Positions 34,773 to 43,276 of a DNA stretch of 64,000 nucleotides are shown in pieces. A model generated the notes under the pieces. The model saw only the letters and a list, made by a program, of their open reading frames with translations. It was not told where the DNA came from and did no database searches. This stretch comes from Albimonas sp963816545 (GTDB lineage: Bacteria; Pseudomonadota; Alphaproteobacteria; Rhodobacterales; Rhodobacteraceae). The stretch spans positions 62,001 through 126,000 of the forward strand of contig CAWFLE010000005.1 of NCBI GenBank assembly GCA_963816545.1. The letters are read 5' to 3'. The position numbers and the translations under genes are program-made. The stretch's first letter is position 1; each line of letters begins with the position of its first letter.

Positions 34773-36338
34773 CTATGCGGCGAGGCTTGACGGCTGCGCG
34801 TATTGCCAAGGCATGAGGTCTTCGATGGCGGATTTCGGGTGACCATCGAGAATGGCGCGGAGGATGTCGGCGAGGTAGTCGACGGGGTTCACGCCCGACA
34901 GCTTGCAGGTTGCGACGAGCGAGGCGAGCATGGCCCAGTTCTCGGCGCCGACTTCGTTGCCGGCGAATAGGGCGTTCTTCCTTGTCAGCGCGATCGGGCG
35001 GATCTGGTTCTCGACCGCGTTGGTGTCGAGTTCGAGGGCGCCGTTGTCGAGGAAGCGGATCAGGCCGAGCCAGTGGGCGAGGGTGTAGCGGATGTCCTCG
35101 GCCAGCTGGGATTTCTGCGGGATGCGCGACAGCTGGGTCTCCAGCCACGGCTTGAGCGCGGCGATGATGGGGGCGGAATGGTCGCGCCGGGCGGCCAGCC
35201 GGATGGCCGCATCCCTGCCGCGCACGGTCTTCTCGACCCCATAGAGGGCAGCGATCTGGCGCAGCATCTCCTCGGCGATGGGCGAGCCCTCGTTCTCGAA
35301 GCGCTTCACTAAGCGGCGGCGGACATGGGTCCAGCAATAGACCAGCTGCCATGGACTGCTGTCGCGCGCGATTTGGGTCAGCGCGTTGTAGGACTGGTAG
35401 GCGTCGCATTGCAGGAACCGGCCGCGGTATCCGGCAAGGAACTTCAGCGGGTGCTCTTTCCCCCGGCCGGGAGCGTAATGGAACAGCACGATGGGCGGGC
35501 CGGCGCCGCCATGGCCGCGGTCGTCGGATACGACGGCCCAGAAGTAGCCGCTCTTGGTGACCTTCCGGCCCGGGTCCAGCACCGGCGCGCGGGTCTCGTC
35601 GACGAAGATGCGGTCGGCGCCGCGCAGATGGGCGCGCATGTGCTCGATGACCGGCATCAGATGGAAACAGGCGCGGCCGACCCAGTTGCCGAGCGTGCCG
35701 CGGTCGAGGTGGAGCCCCTGCCGCTCGAAGATCCCGGACTGCCGGTAAAATGGCAGGTGGTCTCCGAACTTCGAGACGATGATCCATGCGATCAGCCGCT
35801 CGGTCGGCAGCCCGCCCGGCACGACATGTTCGGGGGCATGCGCCTGCGCCACGGCCTGCGAACAGCGGCGGCAGGCGTATCGCGGGCGCCGCGTCGCCAG
35901 CACCTGGAACTGCGCCGGGATCACGTCGAGCCGTTCGGAGACATCTTCCCCGATCCGGGCCATCTCGCCGCAGCCGCAGGGGCAGAGGATGCTGACGGGC
36001 TCGATCACCCGCTCGATCCGGGGCAGATGCGCCGGCAGATGACCACGGTTGCGCGCCGGCTTCCGGGGCGTCTCCCCGCGCGCACGTTGCAGCGCCGCCT
36101 CGGCCTTCTCCTGCGCGGCCTCGAGCACGCCCTGGGCCAGTTCGGCATCCTCCAGCGGCAGGTTGAACTGGTCGGGCGACAGCTTCTCGGAGCGCTTGCC
36201 GAACTGAGCGCGCTGCGAGGTGCGCAGGATGTCCTCCAGCCGACGATTGGCCTCCTGCACCTCGGCCAGCGCCGCCTCGACCTGAGCCAGGCGGACCTTC
36301 AGATGGGCGTTCTCGCGGCTGAGGGCATCGGCGTCCAT
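34773..36338 (-). CDS. tnpC: IS66 transposase TnpC, copy B
   Basis: 521 residues, same sequence as the copy A protein as far as can be compared by eye (CPCGCGEMARIG, YACRRCSQ, FVDETRAPVLDPGR, TNAVENQIRPIALTR). It is intact. The near identity of the two copies implies recent duplication. Confidence 0.93.
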   Translation of the reverse strand: MDADALSRENAHLKVRLAQVEAALAEVQEANRRLEDILRTSQRAQFGKRSEKLSPDQFNLPLEDAELAQGVLEAAQEKAEAALQRARGETPRKPARNRGHLPAHLPRIERVIEPVSILCPCGCGEMARIGEDVSERLDVIPAQFQVLATRRPRYACRRCSQAVAQAHAPEHVVPGGLPTERLIAWIIVSKFGDHLPFYRQSGIFERQGLHLDRGTLGNWVGRACFHLMPVIEHMRAHLRGADRIFVDETRAPVLDPGRKVTKSGYFWAVVSDDRGHGGAGPPIVLFHYAPGRGKEHPLKFLAGYRGRFLQCDAYQSYNALTQIARDSSPWQLVYCWTHVRRRLVKRFENEGSPIAEEMLRQIAALYGVEKTVRGRDAAIRLAARRDHSAPIIAALKPWLETQLSRIPQKSQLAEDIRYTLAHWLGLIRFLDNGALELDTNAVENQIRPIALTRKNALFAGNEVGAENWAMLASLVATCKLSGVNPVDYLADILRAILDGHPKSAIEDLMPWQYAQPSSLAA

Positions 36339-36399
36339 GCGCAGGATTGAATCACTCTGGACCGGTTCCGGCCAGCAAAAACAGCGGCTTGCCCCATGA

Positions 36400-36753
36400 T
36401 CACCCGGCTGCCTGCGGACGCCGCGCCCGCTCCGGTCTCACCAGCCGCCAGTCCAGTCCCTCGAACAGCGCCGCCAACTGCGCCGACGACATCCGCATCA
36501 CCCCGTCCCGCACCCGAGGCCAGACGAACTTGCCGCCTTCCAGGCGCTTGTGAACGAGCACCATCCCGGTCTGGTCCCAGACCAGCAGCTTGATGCGATC
36601 CGCCCCTTTCGAGCGGAACACGAAGACGGCGCCGCAGAACGGATCGAGCCCGAACATCTCCTGCACCGCCAGCGCCAGCCCGTCGATCCCCTTCCGGAAG
36701 TCCACCGGCCGCGTCGCCACGAAGACCTTCCCCGCCCCACCTTGGCCGATCAC
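36400..36753 (-). CDS. tnpB: IS66 accessory protein TnpB, copy B
   Basis: 117 residues, differing from copy A at one visible position (VDFRKGIDGLALA here, RKEIDG in copy A). The start is GTG, overlapping tnpA by 4 bp. It is intact. Confidence 0.92.
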   Translation of the reverse strand: MIGQGGAGKVFVATRPVDFRKGIDGLALAVQEMFGLDPFCGAVFVFRSKGADRIKLLVWDQTGMVLVHKRLEGGKFVWPRVRDGVMRMSSAQLAALFEGLDWRLVRPERARRPQAAG

Positions 36754-37193
36754 GATGCCGCCGCCCGCGCTGCCCGGATCGTCCGCATCAACAGCCCCTC
36801 CTCGACCCCGGACCCGACGCGGATCACGACATCGCCGACGACGATCTCCACGCCGGACGTCGCGTGGGCCAAGGGCGCCTCCGCTGCCGCGCTTTCGACG
36901 ACGAGTTCCGCGAACATCGGCAATGCCGCTACGCTCGCGGGCACGACCAGTTCACCCATCCGCAGCTTTCTGCGCCAGTCGTAAACCTGCCAGCGCGTCG
37001 TGCCATGCCTGCGGGCGACATCAGCCACCTTGGCTCCGGGCATCAAGCTCTCCGCCGCGATCCGCGCCCGCTCCGCCTTCGTCCGCCGCCGACGCCCAGT
37101 CGGCCCCTCGATCACCTCCAGCCGCGAAATCCCACCGCCCGACGAACCCCCCAAATGGACGCCCTCTTCGCCGTCTCGTTCCAAAGCCAACAC
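36750..37193 (-). CDS. tnpA: IS66 accessory protein TnpA, copy B
   Basis: 147 residues matching the copy A protein (RTKAERARIAAESLMPG, GTTRWQVYDWRRKLRMG). It is intact, with the same overlap with tnpB. Confidence 0.85.
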   Translation of the reverse strand: MLALERDGEEGVHLGGSSGGGISRLEVIEGPTGRRRRTKAERARIAAESLMPGAKVADVARRHGTTRWQVYDWRRKLRMGELVVPASVAALPMFAELVVESAAAEAPLAHATSGVEIVVGDVVIRVGSGVEEGLLMRTIRAARAAAS

Positions 37194-37267
37194 CTCCCGC
37201 GCTCATCCGCACGCAGAATGGCTCGCTCAGATCAGAAGCGGCAGGAGGTGGTCGGCGTCGCGCTTAC

Positions 37268-37735
37268 GCTCGTCATGGGCGCGCTCGAATACCAGCGCCG
37301 GCCCCTCCAGCTCCAGAAGCCGCAAGTCGCCGAGCCGCAGGACGGGCTGAGCCTTCCGCCACTGCAGAAACCGCCGCATCCGGTTGAGCGCGGAGGCGGG
37401 CAGGGCGCTCTGCCGGTCCGGGGCCAGCTCCCTGTGCTCGGCCGGGATCGGCAGCCACGGCTCCACATCGGAGAACCCGCAATGCGGCGCCTCCGCCTCA
37501 CACGGCATCGGCGTGCGCGCGCCGTCGCGGCCCATGTAGGAGGGGTGGAACTCCTTGCCGCAGGGGTCGATCTGCCGGTCCTCCGGGATCTCCGCCTGCG
37601 GCAGCCCCGGCTCCGAGCCCTAGTAGAGGCGGAACGCCCCCCCCCGCAGGCAGGCCAGCGCCGCCATCAGCGTCACCGTCGCCTCCGTCACCCCCACGCG
37701 GGAGGCCGCGCGCGAGGATTTCGTGGTTGTCCAGC
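37268..37735 (-). pseudogene. C-terminal half of a GH13 alpha-glucosidase, with amber codon, cut by IS66 copy B
   Basis: The minus strand reads ASRVGVTEATVTLMAALACL, RGGAFRLY, then a TAG at 37620-37622 where Gln is expected (family YQGEELGLP). It continues with GLPQAEIPEDRQIDPCGKEF, HPSYMGRDGARTPMP, PWLPIPAEHRELAPDRQ and RFLQWRKAQPVLRLGDLRLL. This is the region after the catalytic residues of AglA-type alpha-glucosidases. The 5' boundary near 37735 is a junction with the FadE fragment. It has at least two lesions (nonsense codon and IS), so it is a pseudogene. Confidence 0.8.
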
Positions 37736-37737
37736 CG

Positions 37738-38110
37738 CGAAGGCCGAGATCCCCAGCCCCCCGTACTCCTTCGGAATGATCATCCCGAAGAAGCGCCCCT
37801 TGCGCATCAGCTCCCACGCCTCCGGCGGCAGGTCCCCGTATTCCCAGTTGATCTTCCAGTCGTCGAGCAGCGCGCACAGCCTGGCGGTCGGCCCCTCGAG
37901 GAACTCCCGCTCCTCCGCCGTCAGCTCCGGCGCCTTCACCGCCTGCAGTTTGGAGAAATCGGGATCGCCGGCGAACAGCTCGGCGTCCCACCACACCTCG
38001 CCGGCATCGAGCGCATCGCATTCGGTCTCGAACAACGCGGGCAGCACCTTCTTCGCCCAGGCGTGGATCGGGCGGGTCAGGCGGTCGCGTCGGACGTCAT
38101 GCCAGCTCAT
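37738..38110 (-). pseudogene. 5' fragment of a FadE-type acyl-CoA dehydrogenase
   Basis: The minus strand encodes ALFETECDALDAGEVWWDAE, LFAGDPDFSKLQAVKAPELT, EEREFLEGPTARLCALLDDW, KINWEYGDLPPEAWELMRKG and RFFGMIIPKEYGGLGISAFA, the N-terminal domain of long-chain acyl-CoA dehydrogenases. It stops at GISAFA and is fused to the GH13 fragment. The FAD-binding and catalytic regions are absent. The ATG at 38110 is a plausible original or secondary start. Confidence 0.82.
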
Positions 38111-38179
38111 GCGGGGTCCTCCTTTGGAAGAAGAACCCGCGGGATGCGGCCGGGTTTCTCTCGGCCCCTGACCTCTGCG

Positions 38180-38494
38180 TCAGGTGGCGAAGATCGCCGC
38201 CAGGATCACCACGATGACAAGCACCACGGCCCCCCAGACCCAAAGCCCGGTCCCCGCGCGCCGCGCGGGTTCTCCGGCGGCGGCGTCGGCCTCCGGCTTG
38301 CGGGCTTCGCGGGCGCCCACCTCCGCGGCCCGCGCCCGCGCCACCTGCTCCGGGCTCGGCGGCGTCCCGGCCGCTTCGTCGTCGGTGCCGAGCGGGGCTG
38401 CCGCCGGGTCGCTCGCGGGAACCTTGTCCCCGCCCCGCCCGTGGTCGATGTCCGACCGCAGCCGGTCCGAGGTGGGTCGTTCGTCCTGAGCCAT
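38180..38494 (-). CDS. Small protein with C-terminal membrane helix
   Basis: 104 residues. The N-terminal 70 residues are hydrophilic (AQDERPTSDRLRSDIDHGRG, SPEQVARARAAEVGAREARK). One membrane helix ends the protein (GLWVWGAVVLVIVVILAAIF). It starts 12 bp after the paoC stop on the same strand and could be the last gene of that operon. No family recognised. Confidence 0.65.
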   Translation of the reverse strand: MAQDERPTSDRLRSDIDHGRGGDKVPASDPAAAPLGTDDEAAGTPPSPEQVARARAAEVGAREARKPEADAAAGEPARRAGTGLWVWGAVVLVIVVILAAIFAT

Positions 38495-38505
38495 GACTCG
38501 TCTCC

Positions 38506-40698
38506 TCAATACCCGGCGAGCACCTTGTCGGGCGTCGCGGGAAGGTCCCGCACCCGCACGCCGGTCGCGTTGCGGATGGCGTTCACGATGGCCGCCGCCG
38601 AGCCGCAGATCGAAAGTTCGCCGATGCCCTTGGCCTGAAGCGGCGAGGCCCAGTCGTCCCGCTCCTCCAGGAACTCCACCTGCTGCTGCGGAATGTCCCG
38701 GTTCACCGGCATGTGGTACTCGGCCAGATCCCGGTTCATCATCGCGCCGGTCCGCGGGTCGAACTGGATCTCCTCGGTCAGCGCCATGCCCGCGCCCCAG
38801 GTCATCCCCCCGATGCACTGCGACCGCGCGGTCTTGGCGTTCAGGATACGCCCGGCCGCGAACACGCCGAGCTGCCGGCGGATGCGCGTCTCGCCGGTCA
38901 GCTCCGACACCGCCACCTCGGCCCAGTGGGAGCCGAAGGTCGCCTGCCGCACCTGGCTCGCGGCGTCTCCCGGCTGGAGATGTCCCTCCGCCTCCATGGC
39001 GCCCCCGATCACCTCCGCCAGCTTGCGCTTCCGGTTGCCGCAGACCGCCTCGCCGTCCTTCAGGGTCAGCTCCTCGTCCGAGCACTCCATCTTCTCCGCG
39101 ATCCGCGCCCGCAGCGCCTCGCAGGCCGCGAACACGGCCGAGCCGGTGGAGTTCGCCCCGATGGACCCGCCCGACCCCGACCCCGGCGGGAAGTCGGTGT
39201 CCCCGAGCCGCGTGGTCACGTCCTCGGGCCGCAGCCCCAGCATCTCCGCCGCGATCTGGGTGAGGATGGAATACGTCCCCGTCCCGATATCGGTCATGTC
39301 GGTCTCGACCTCGGCGCGCCCGTCGGCGGTGATCCGCACCCGCGCCTTCGCCTCGGTCATCATGTTGACCCGCACGGCCGAGGCCATGCCCATCCCGATC
39401 AGCCATTCCCCCTCGCGCCGCGCCCGCGGCGCTTGCCGGTCGGCCCAGCCGAACAGCTTGGCGCCGGCCCGCAGCGCCTCCGCCAGCGTATGCGACGAAA
39501 ACGGCTTGCCGCTCTCCGGGTCCTTCGCGGGGATGTTCCTCAGCCGCAGCTCCACCGGATCGACGCCGGCGGCCTCGGCCAGCTCGTCCATGGCGATCTC
39601 CAGCGCGGTGACGCCCACCGCCTCGCCCGGCGCGCGGACGGACCCCGTGGCCGGCCGGTTCAGCCGCTTCACCTGATGGACGATCCGCCGATGCTCCCCG
39701 CCATAGAGGAAATGCGTCGCCTGCTGCACGGGCTCGGCGAACACCTCGCCGGGCAGGTTCGCCACCAGCGCCTCATGGTGAACGCCGGTCAGGACGCCCT
39801 TGCCGTCGGCTGCGAGCCGGATGCGCTGCCGCGTCTCAGACCGGTGCGTGACGCTCTCGAACACCTGCCGCCGGTGCAGGACCACCGACACCGGGCGCCC
39901 CACCTCCTTCGCCGCAATGGCGGCCGCGATCACCTCGGGCGAGGCGCCGAGCTTGGAGCCGAACCCGCCCCCCACATAGGGCGACAGAAGCCGCACGTTC
40001 CCGGGGTCGATCCCGAGGCTGTCGGCCACCTCGTTGCGGTTGTACTTCAGCATCTGGAGCGCCGCGCGCACCGTCAGCTTCTCGCCTTCCCACTCGGCGA
40101 CGGCCGCATGAGGCTCCATCGCCGCCGAGGCATGGGCCGCCGTCCGATACGTCTCCTCCACCGTCACGCTGGCGTCCCCGAAGGCGCGGTCGAAATCGCC
40201 CTGCGCGTGCTGCTTGCCCTCGGGCTCGTCCACCTCGCCTAGGCCGGCTTCCAGCTGAACCGCCGCGCCATCCTCCGCCTCATAATCCACCTTCAGCAGG
40301 TGGGCGGCGTGGCGGGCCTGCTCGAACGTCTCGGCCACCACGCAGGCGATGGGCTGGCCCAGATACCAGACCTTGTCCGGCCCCTGCACCGGCGCCTTGT
40401 CGGCCATGCCCTGCGCCGCGTTGCGCAGCAGCCGCGGGTCATGGATCACCGCCAGCACGCCGGGCAGGGCGCGCGCCTCATCGGCATGCACCGCCGTCAC
40501 CCGCCCGCGCGTGATCGTGGCGCGCACCATGAAGCCGTGCGCCAGCCCCTCGGGCCGCGCGTCGTCGGCGTAATCGGCCCGGCCGGTGACCTTCAGCGGC
40601 CCCTCCGGCCGGTCCATGCCCGTCCCGATCACGCCCTGCGCCATGTGGTCGAGCCGCCGGCGCTCGTCCGGCCCGTCGAATTTCAGAACCGCGTTCAT
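38506..40698 (-). CDS. paoC: Molybdopterin-binding subunit of a xanthine-oxidase-family aldehyde oxidoreductase (PaoC-like)
   Basis: 730 residues, close to E. coli PaoC. Visible family segments are KVTGRADYADDARPEGLAHG, VWYLGQPIACVVAETFEQAR, YVGGGFGSKLGASPEVIAAA, RPATGSVRAPGEAVGVTALE, NSTGSAVFAACEAL and the C-terminal KGIGELSICGSAAAIVNAIR holding the catalytic Glu. It binds the molybdenum cofactor and oxidises the substrate, probably an aldehyde. The ATG overlaps the FAD-subunit stop by 4 bp. The aldehyde specificity is an inference from the Pao-like subunit lengths and the Fe-S-bearing FAD subunit. Confidence 0.9.
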   Translation of the reverse strand: MNAVLKFDGPDERRRLDHMAQGVIGTGMDRPEGPLKVTGRADYADDARPEGLAHGFMVRATITRGRVTAVHADEARALPGVLAVIHDPRLLRNAAQGMADKAPVQGPDKVWYLGQPIACVVAETFEQARHAAHLLKVDYEAEDGAAVQLEAGLGEVDEPEGKQHAQGDFDRAFGDASVTVEETYRTAAHASAAMEPHAAVAEWEGEKLTVRAALQMLKYNRNEVADSLGIDPGNVRLLSPYVGGGFGSKLGASPEVIAAAIAAKEVGRPVSVVLHRRQVFESVTHRSETRQRIRLAADGKGVLTGVHHEALVANLPGEVFAEPVQQATHFLYGGEHRRIVHQVKRLNRPATGSVRAPGEAVGVTALEIAMDELAEAAGVDPVELRLRNIPAKDPESGKPFSSHTLAEALRAGAKLFGWADRQAPRARREGEWLIGMGMASAVRVNMMTEAKARVRITADGRAEVETDMTDIGTGTYSILTQIAAEMLGLRPEDVTTRLGDTDFPPGSGSGGSIGANSTGSAVFAACEALRARIAEKMECSDEELTLKDGEAVCGNRKRKLAEVIGGAMEAEGHLQPGDAASQVRQATFGSHWAEVAVSELTGETRIRRQLGVFAAGRILNAKTARSQCIGGMTWGAGMALTEEIQFDPRTGAMMNRDLAEYHMPVNRDIPQQQVEFLEERDDWASPLQAKGIGELSICGSAAAIVNAIRNATGVRVRDLPATPDKVLAGY

Positions 40699-41678
40699 GC
40701 CTGGGCTCCCGTCGCTTCCCGCAGGGCCGCCGTCAGCGTCCGGCGCGCCAGAGGGATCTTGAAATCGTTGCCGCCCTGACCCTGCGCCTCATCCAGCAGC
40801 AGGTCCGCGGCGACGTCGAACACGGCGTCCGAGGGCCGCTCGCCCTGCAGCGCCGCCTCCACCCGCCGGTCCCGCCAGGGCTTGTGGGCAAGCCCGCCGA
40901 ACGCCAGCGCCGCCTGCGCGATCACGCCGTCATGCATCTCCACCACCGCCGCGACGGAGACGAGCGCGAAGGCATAGGAGGACCGGTCCCGCACCTTGCG
41001 GTAAACGTGCTTCCCCTTCGGCGGGGGCGGCAGCAGCACCGCGGTGATCAACTCGCCTTGCTCCAGCACGGTCTCGATCTGCGGCGTGTCCCCCGGCAGC
41101 CGGTGCAGGTCCGCCAGCGGCACATGCCGCACCCCGCGAGCCCCCTCGATCTCCACCTCCGCATCCAGCGCCCGCAGCGCCACCGCCATGTCCGACGGAT
41201 GCGTGGCGATGCACGCCTCCGAGGCCCCGAGGATCGCGTGGATCCGGTTCACGCCCCCGATCGCCCCGCACCCGCTCCCCGGCTCGCGCTTGTTGCAGGG
41301 CGCATCGGTGTCGTAGAAATACTCGCACCGCGTCCGCTGCAGCAGGTTGCCGCCCGTGGTCGCCTTGTTGCGAAGCTGCCCGCTGGCGCCCGCCAGCAGC
41401 GCCCGCGCCAGGACCGGGTAATCCCGCCGCACCGCCTCATGCGCCGCAAGGTCCGCATTCGGAACCAGCGCCCCGATCCTGAGCCCCCCGGTCTCGGTCG
41501 GCCCCACGCCGTCCAGCTCCTTCAGCCGGGTGATGTCCACCAGCCTGTCCGGCGTCATCACCTCCAGCTTCATCAGGTCCAGCAGGTTGGTCCCGCCAGC
41601 GATGAAGGCGGCGCCCTCTCCGGCCGCCTGCACCGCCTCGGCGGCCGAGGCCGCGCGCGCATAATCGAACGGCTTCAT
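40695..41678 (-). CDS. paoB: FAD-binding subunit of the aldehyde oxidoreductase (PaoB-like)
   Basis: 327 residues. The FAD-binding motif is AAFIAGGTNLLDLMKLEVMT; later ASGQLRNKATTGGNLLQRTR and the C-terminal PLARRTLTAAL. A CEYFYDTDAPCNKREPGSGC segment supplies cysteines that in PaoB bind an additional 4Fe-4S cluster, which separates this group from ordinary xanthine-dehydrogenase FAD subunits. It overlaps both neighbours by 4 bp, so the three subunits are translationally coupled. Confidence 0.9.
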   Translation of the reverse strand: MKPFDYARAASAAEAVQAAGEGAAFIAGGTNLLDLMKLEVMTPDRLVDITRLKELDGVGPTETGGLRIGALVPNADLAAHEAVRRDYPVLARALLAGASGQLRNKATTGGNLLQRTRCEYFYDTDAPCNKREPGSGCGAIGGVNRIHAILGASEACIATHPSDMAVALRALDAEVEIEGARGVRHVPLADLHRLPGDTPQIETVLEQGELITAVLLPPPPKGKHVYRKVRDRSSYAFALVSVAAVVEMHDGVIAQAALAFGGLAHKPWRDRRVEAALQGERPSDAVFDVAADLLLDEAQGQGGNDFKIPLARRTLTAALREATGAQA

Positions 41679-42181
41679 CGGCGGGCCTCGTTGGTCTCGC
41701 GGATCGCATCGACGATGTTGGGGTAGCAGGCGCAGCGGCAGAGGTTCCCGCTCATGCGCTCCGAGATCTCCTCGTCCGTCAGCTCGACCGCACCCTCCAG
41801 GTCCTCCGTCACCACCGAGGGCCAGCCGTCCGCCGCCTCCTGCATCATCGCGGTGGCCGAGCAGATCTGGCCGGGCGTGCAGAACCCGCACTGATACCCG
41901 TCATGCTTCACGAAGGCGGCCTGAAGCGGCGACAGCGCCTCGGGGCTCCCCAACCCCTCCACCGTCGTCACCTCGTCGCCCTCATGCATGCATGCGAGCG
42001 TCAGGCACGAGTTGATCCGCCGCCCGTTGAGGATGACGGTGCAGGCGCCGCATTGCCCGTGGTCGCACCCCTTCTTGGAACCGGTGAGCCCCAGATGGAT
42101 GCGCAGCGCGTCGAGGAGCGAGGTCCGCGGATCGGCGTCGATCTCGCGCGTTTCGCCGTTGATGGTGAGCGTGGTCTTCAT
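41675..42181 (-). CDS. paoA: 2Fe-2S subunit of the aldehyde oxidoreductase (PaoA-like, no Tat signal)
   Basis: 168 residues with both 2Fe-2S clusters: GCDHGQCGACTVILNG with the later Cys in INSCLTLACM, and YQCGFCTPGQICSATAMMQE plus NLCRCACYPNI. E. coli PaoA has a Tat signal that takes the complex to the periplasm. This protein begins directly with KTTLTINGETREIDADPRTS and has none, so the enzyme is predicted to be cytoplasmic. It is the first gene of the operon. Confidence 0.9.
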   Translation of the reverse strand: MKTTLTINGETREIDADPRTSLLDALRIHLGLTGSKKGCDHGQCGACTVILNGRRINSCLTLACMHEGDEVTTVEGLGSPEALSPLQAAFVKHDGYQCGFCTPGQICSATAMMQEAADGWPSVVTEDLEGAVELTDEEISERMSGNLCRCACYPNIVDAIRETNEARR

Positions 42182-42254
42182 GGAATGATCCCGTGGCGGA
42201 GGCTGAGGGTTTCACCGCCAACGCCCCCGAACCGGCATCGTTCCTGCGGAAGCC

Positions 42255-43133
42255 TCAGGAGGCGCTGCGCTCCGCGTCCTCCAGCAGCGCCCCCGGCGGC
42301 GCGCCCGAGGCGATGCAGTCCTCCATCGAAACCGGCTCCCCCGCCTTCCCCGGACCGGGGATGAAGCGGTAGACCGCCTCCACGCAGCATTCCAGCGCGA
42401 AGGCCATGAACCCGATCCCCAGGACCAGCAGCAGGATCCGCCCGAACACCAGCCCCCGCACCATCAGGAACGCCTCTGCGAAGCCGCCCGCCCGGCTCGC
42501 GTCCAGCGTCCACCCGGCCCAGAGCAGGAAGCCCCCGAGGATGATGACCGTCACGCCGTAGGCCATCCAGCCGAAACGGCAGAACGGGTCCAGCCGCTCC
42601 ACCCACGGCGTGCACCACAACCGCTCCCGGAACTTGCCCGCGAAGCCCTTCCACACGAACCAGGCCCCGGCGCCGAGGAACCCGACCCCCACCGCCAGCA
42701 GCAGCCAGCTTCCCGCGGGCAGGGACATCAGCCAGGCCGCGCTCTTCTCCCGCCCGTCCTCGCCGCTCACGTAGCCGCGCCACGCAAGCTGCCCGATCGC
42801 CACGCCAAGCCCCGCGTAGATCACCGCCGTCAGCGTGTAATCCGCCCGCGCGAAGATCCCCATGGCGTCGCGGCCCCGACGGTCGAGGTCCAGCATCGCC
42901 GCCAACGCCCCCCACAGCGCGAAGCCGACCGCGCCCACCGCCATGGTCCACAGCACCGCCGTGCCGAAGGTCTGGTTGGCGAGCAGCCCCAGCGCCTCCT
43001 CCGCCCCCTCGGCATGCCCCCCCAGCCAGGCGGCGTGGGCCGCGAGGAACCCCAGCAGCCCGTAGAACAGCGCCCGCGCGACGTAGCCCGCCCGCATCGC
43101 CACCGAAGCCCATCCTGAAATCGCATCGTCCAT
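42255..43133 (-). CDS. DUF1206 integral membrane protein
   Basis: 292 residues with about six membrane helices arranged as three two-helix repeats typical of DUF1206 (GYVARALFYGLLGFLAAHAA, ADYTLTAVIYAGLGVAIGQL, RFGWMAYGVTVIILGGFLLW). The function of the family is unknown. The C-terminus is a short cytoplasmic-type tail. It is divergent from ku and same-strand with the paoABC operon, 74 bp upstream. Confidence 0.85.
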   Translation of the reverse strand: MDDAISGWASVAMRAGYVARALFYGLLGFLAAHAAWLGGHAEGAEEALGLLANQTFGTAVLWTMAVGAVGFALWGALAAMLDLDRRGRDAMGIFARADYTLTAVIYAGLGVAIGQLAWRGYVSGEDGREKSAAWLMSLPAGSWLLLAVGVGFLGAGAWFVWKGFAGKFRERLWCTPWVERLDPFCRFGWMAYGVTVIILGGFLLWAGWTLDASRAGGFAEAFLMVRGLVFGRILLLVLGIGFMAFALECCVEAVYRFIPGPGKAGEPVSMEDCIASGAPPGALLEDAERSAS

Positions 43134-43276
43134 GGGGCCCCCTGCTCACGGCGCGACCTCCGGCGCCGACGCCCGAAAGAACGCCGCGAAGCGGGCGGCG
43201 GTTCCGTAACGCGGAAGCCCTGCGGAACCGCCGCCGCCTTCCTGCGTTGCCGGACGATCAACCCAAGGGGGCGCTC

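Larger units (their letters stand above)
34753..37267 (-). mobile_element. IS66-family element, copy B (2515 bp, inverted relative to copy A)
   Basis: The same ends as copy A (GTAAGCGCGACGGCGCGG at left; CGGCGTCGCGCTTAC at right). The flanks are GCCCGTCA (34745-34752) and GCTCGTCA (37268-37275), an 8-bp duplication with one mismatch. It splits the C-terminal part of an alpha-glucosidase gene. Confidence 0.92.

Noticed and set aside
31428..37267. IS66 inverted pair as an invertible genetic switch
   Set aside because: There is no site-specific invertase or promoter evidence, and the enclosed DNA is gene debris.
29613..38110. Prophage at tRNA-Ser
   Set aside because: No phage structural, packaging, lysis or replication genes are seen; only a recombinase remnant and IS debris.
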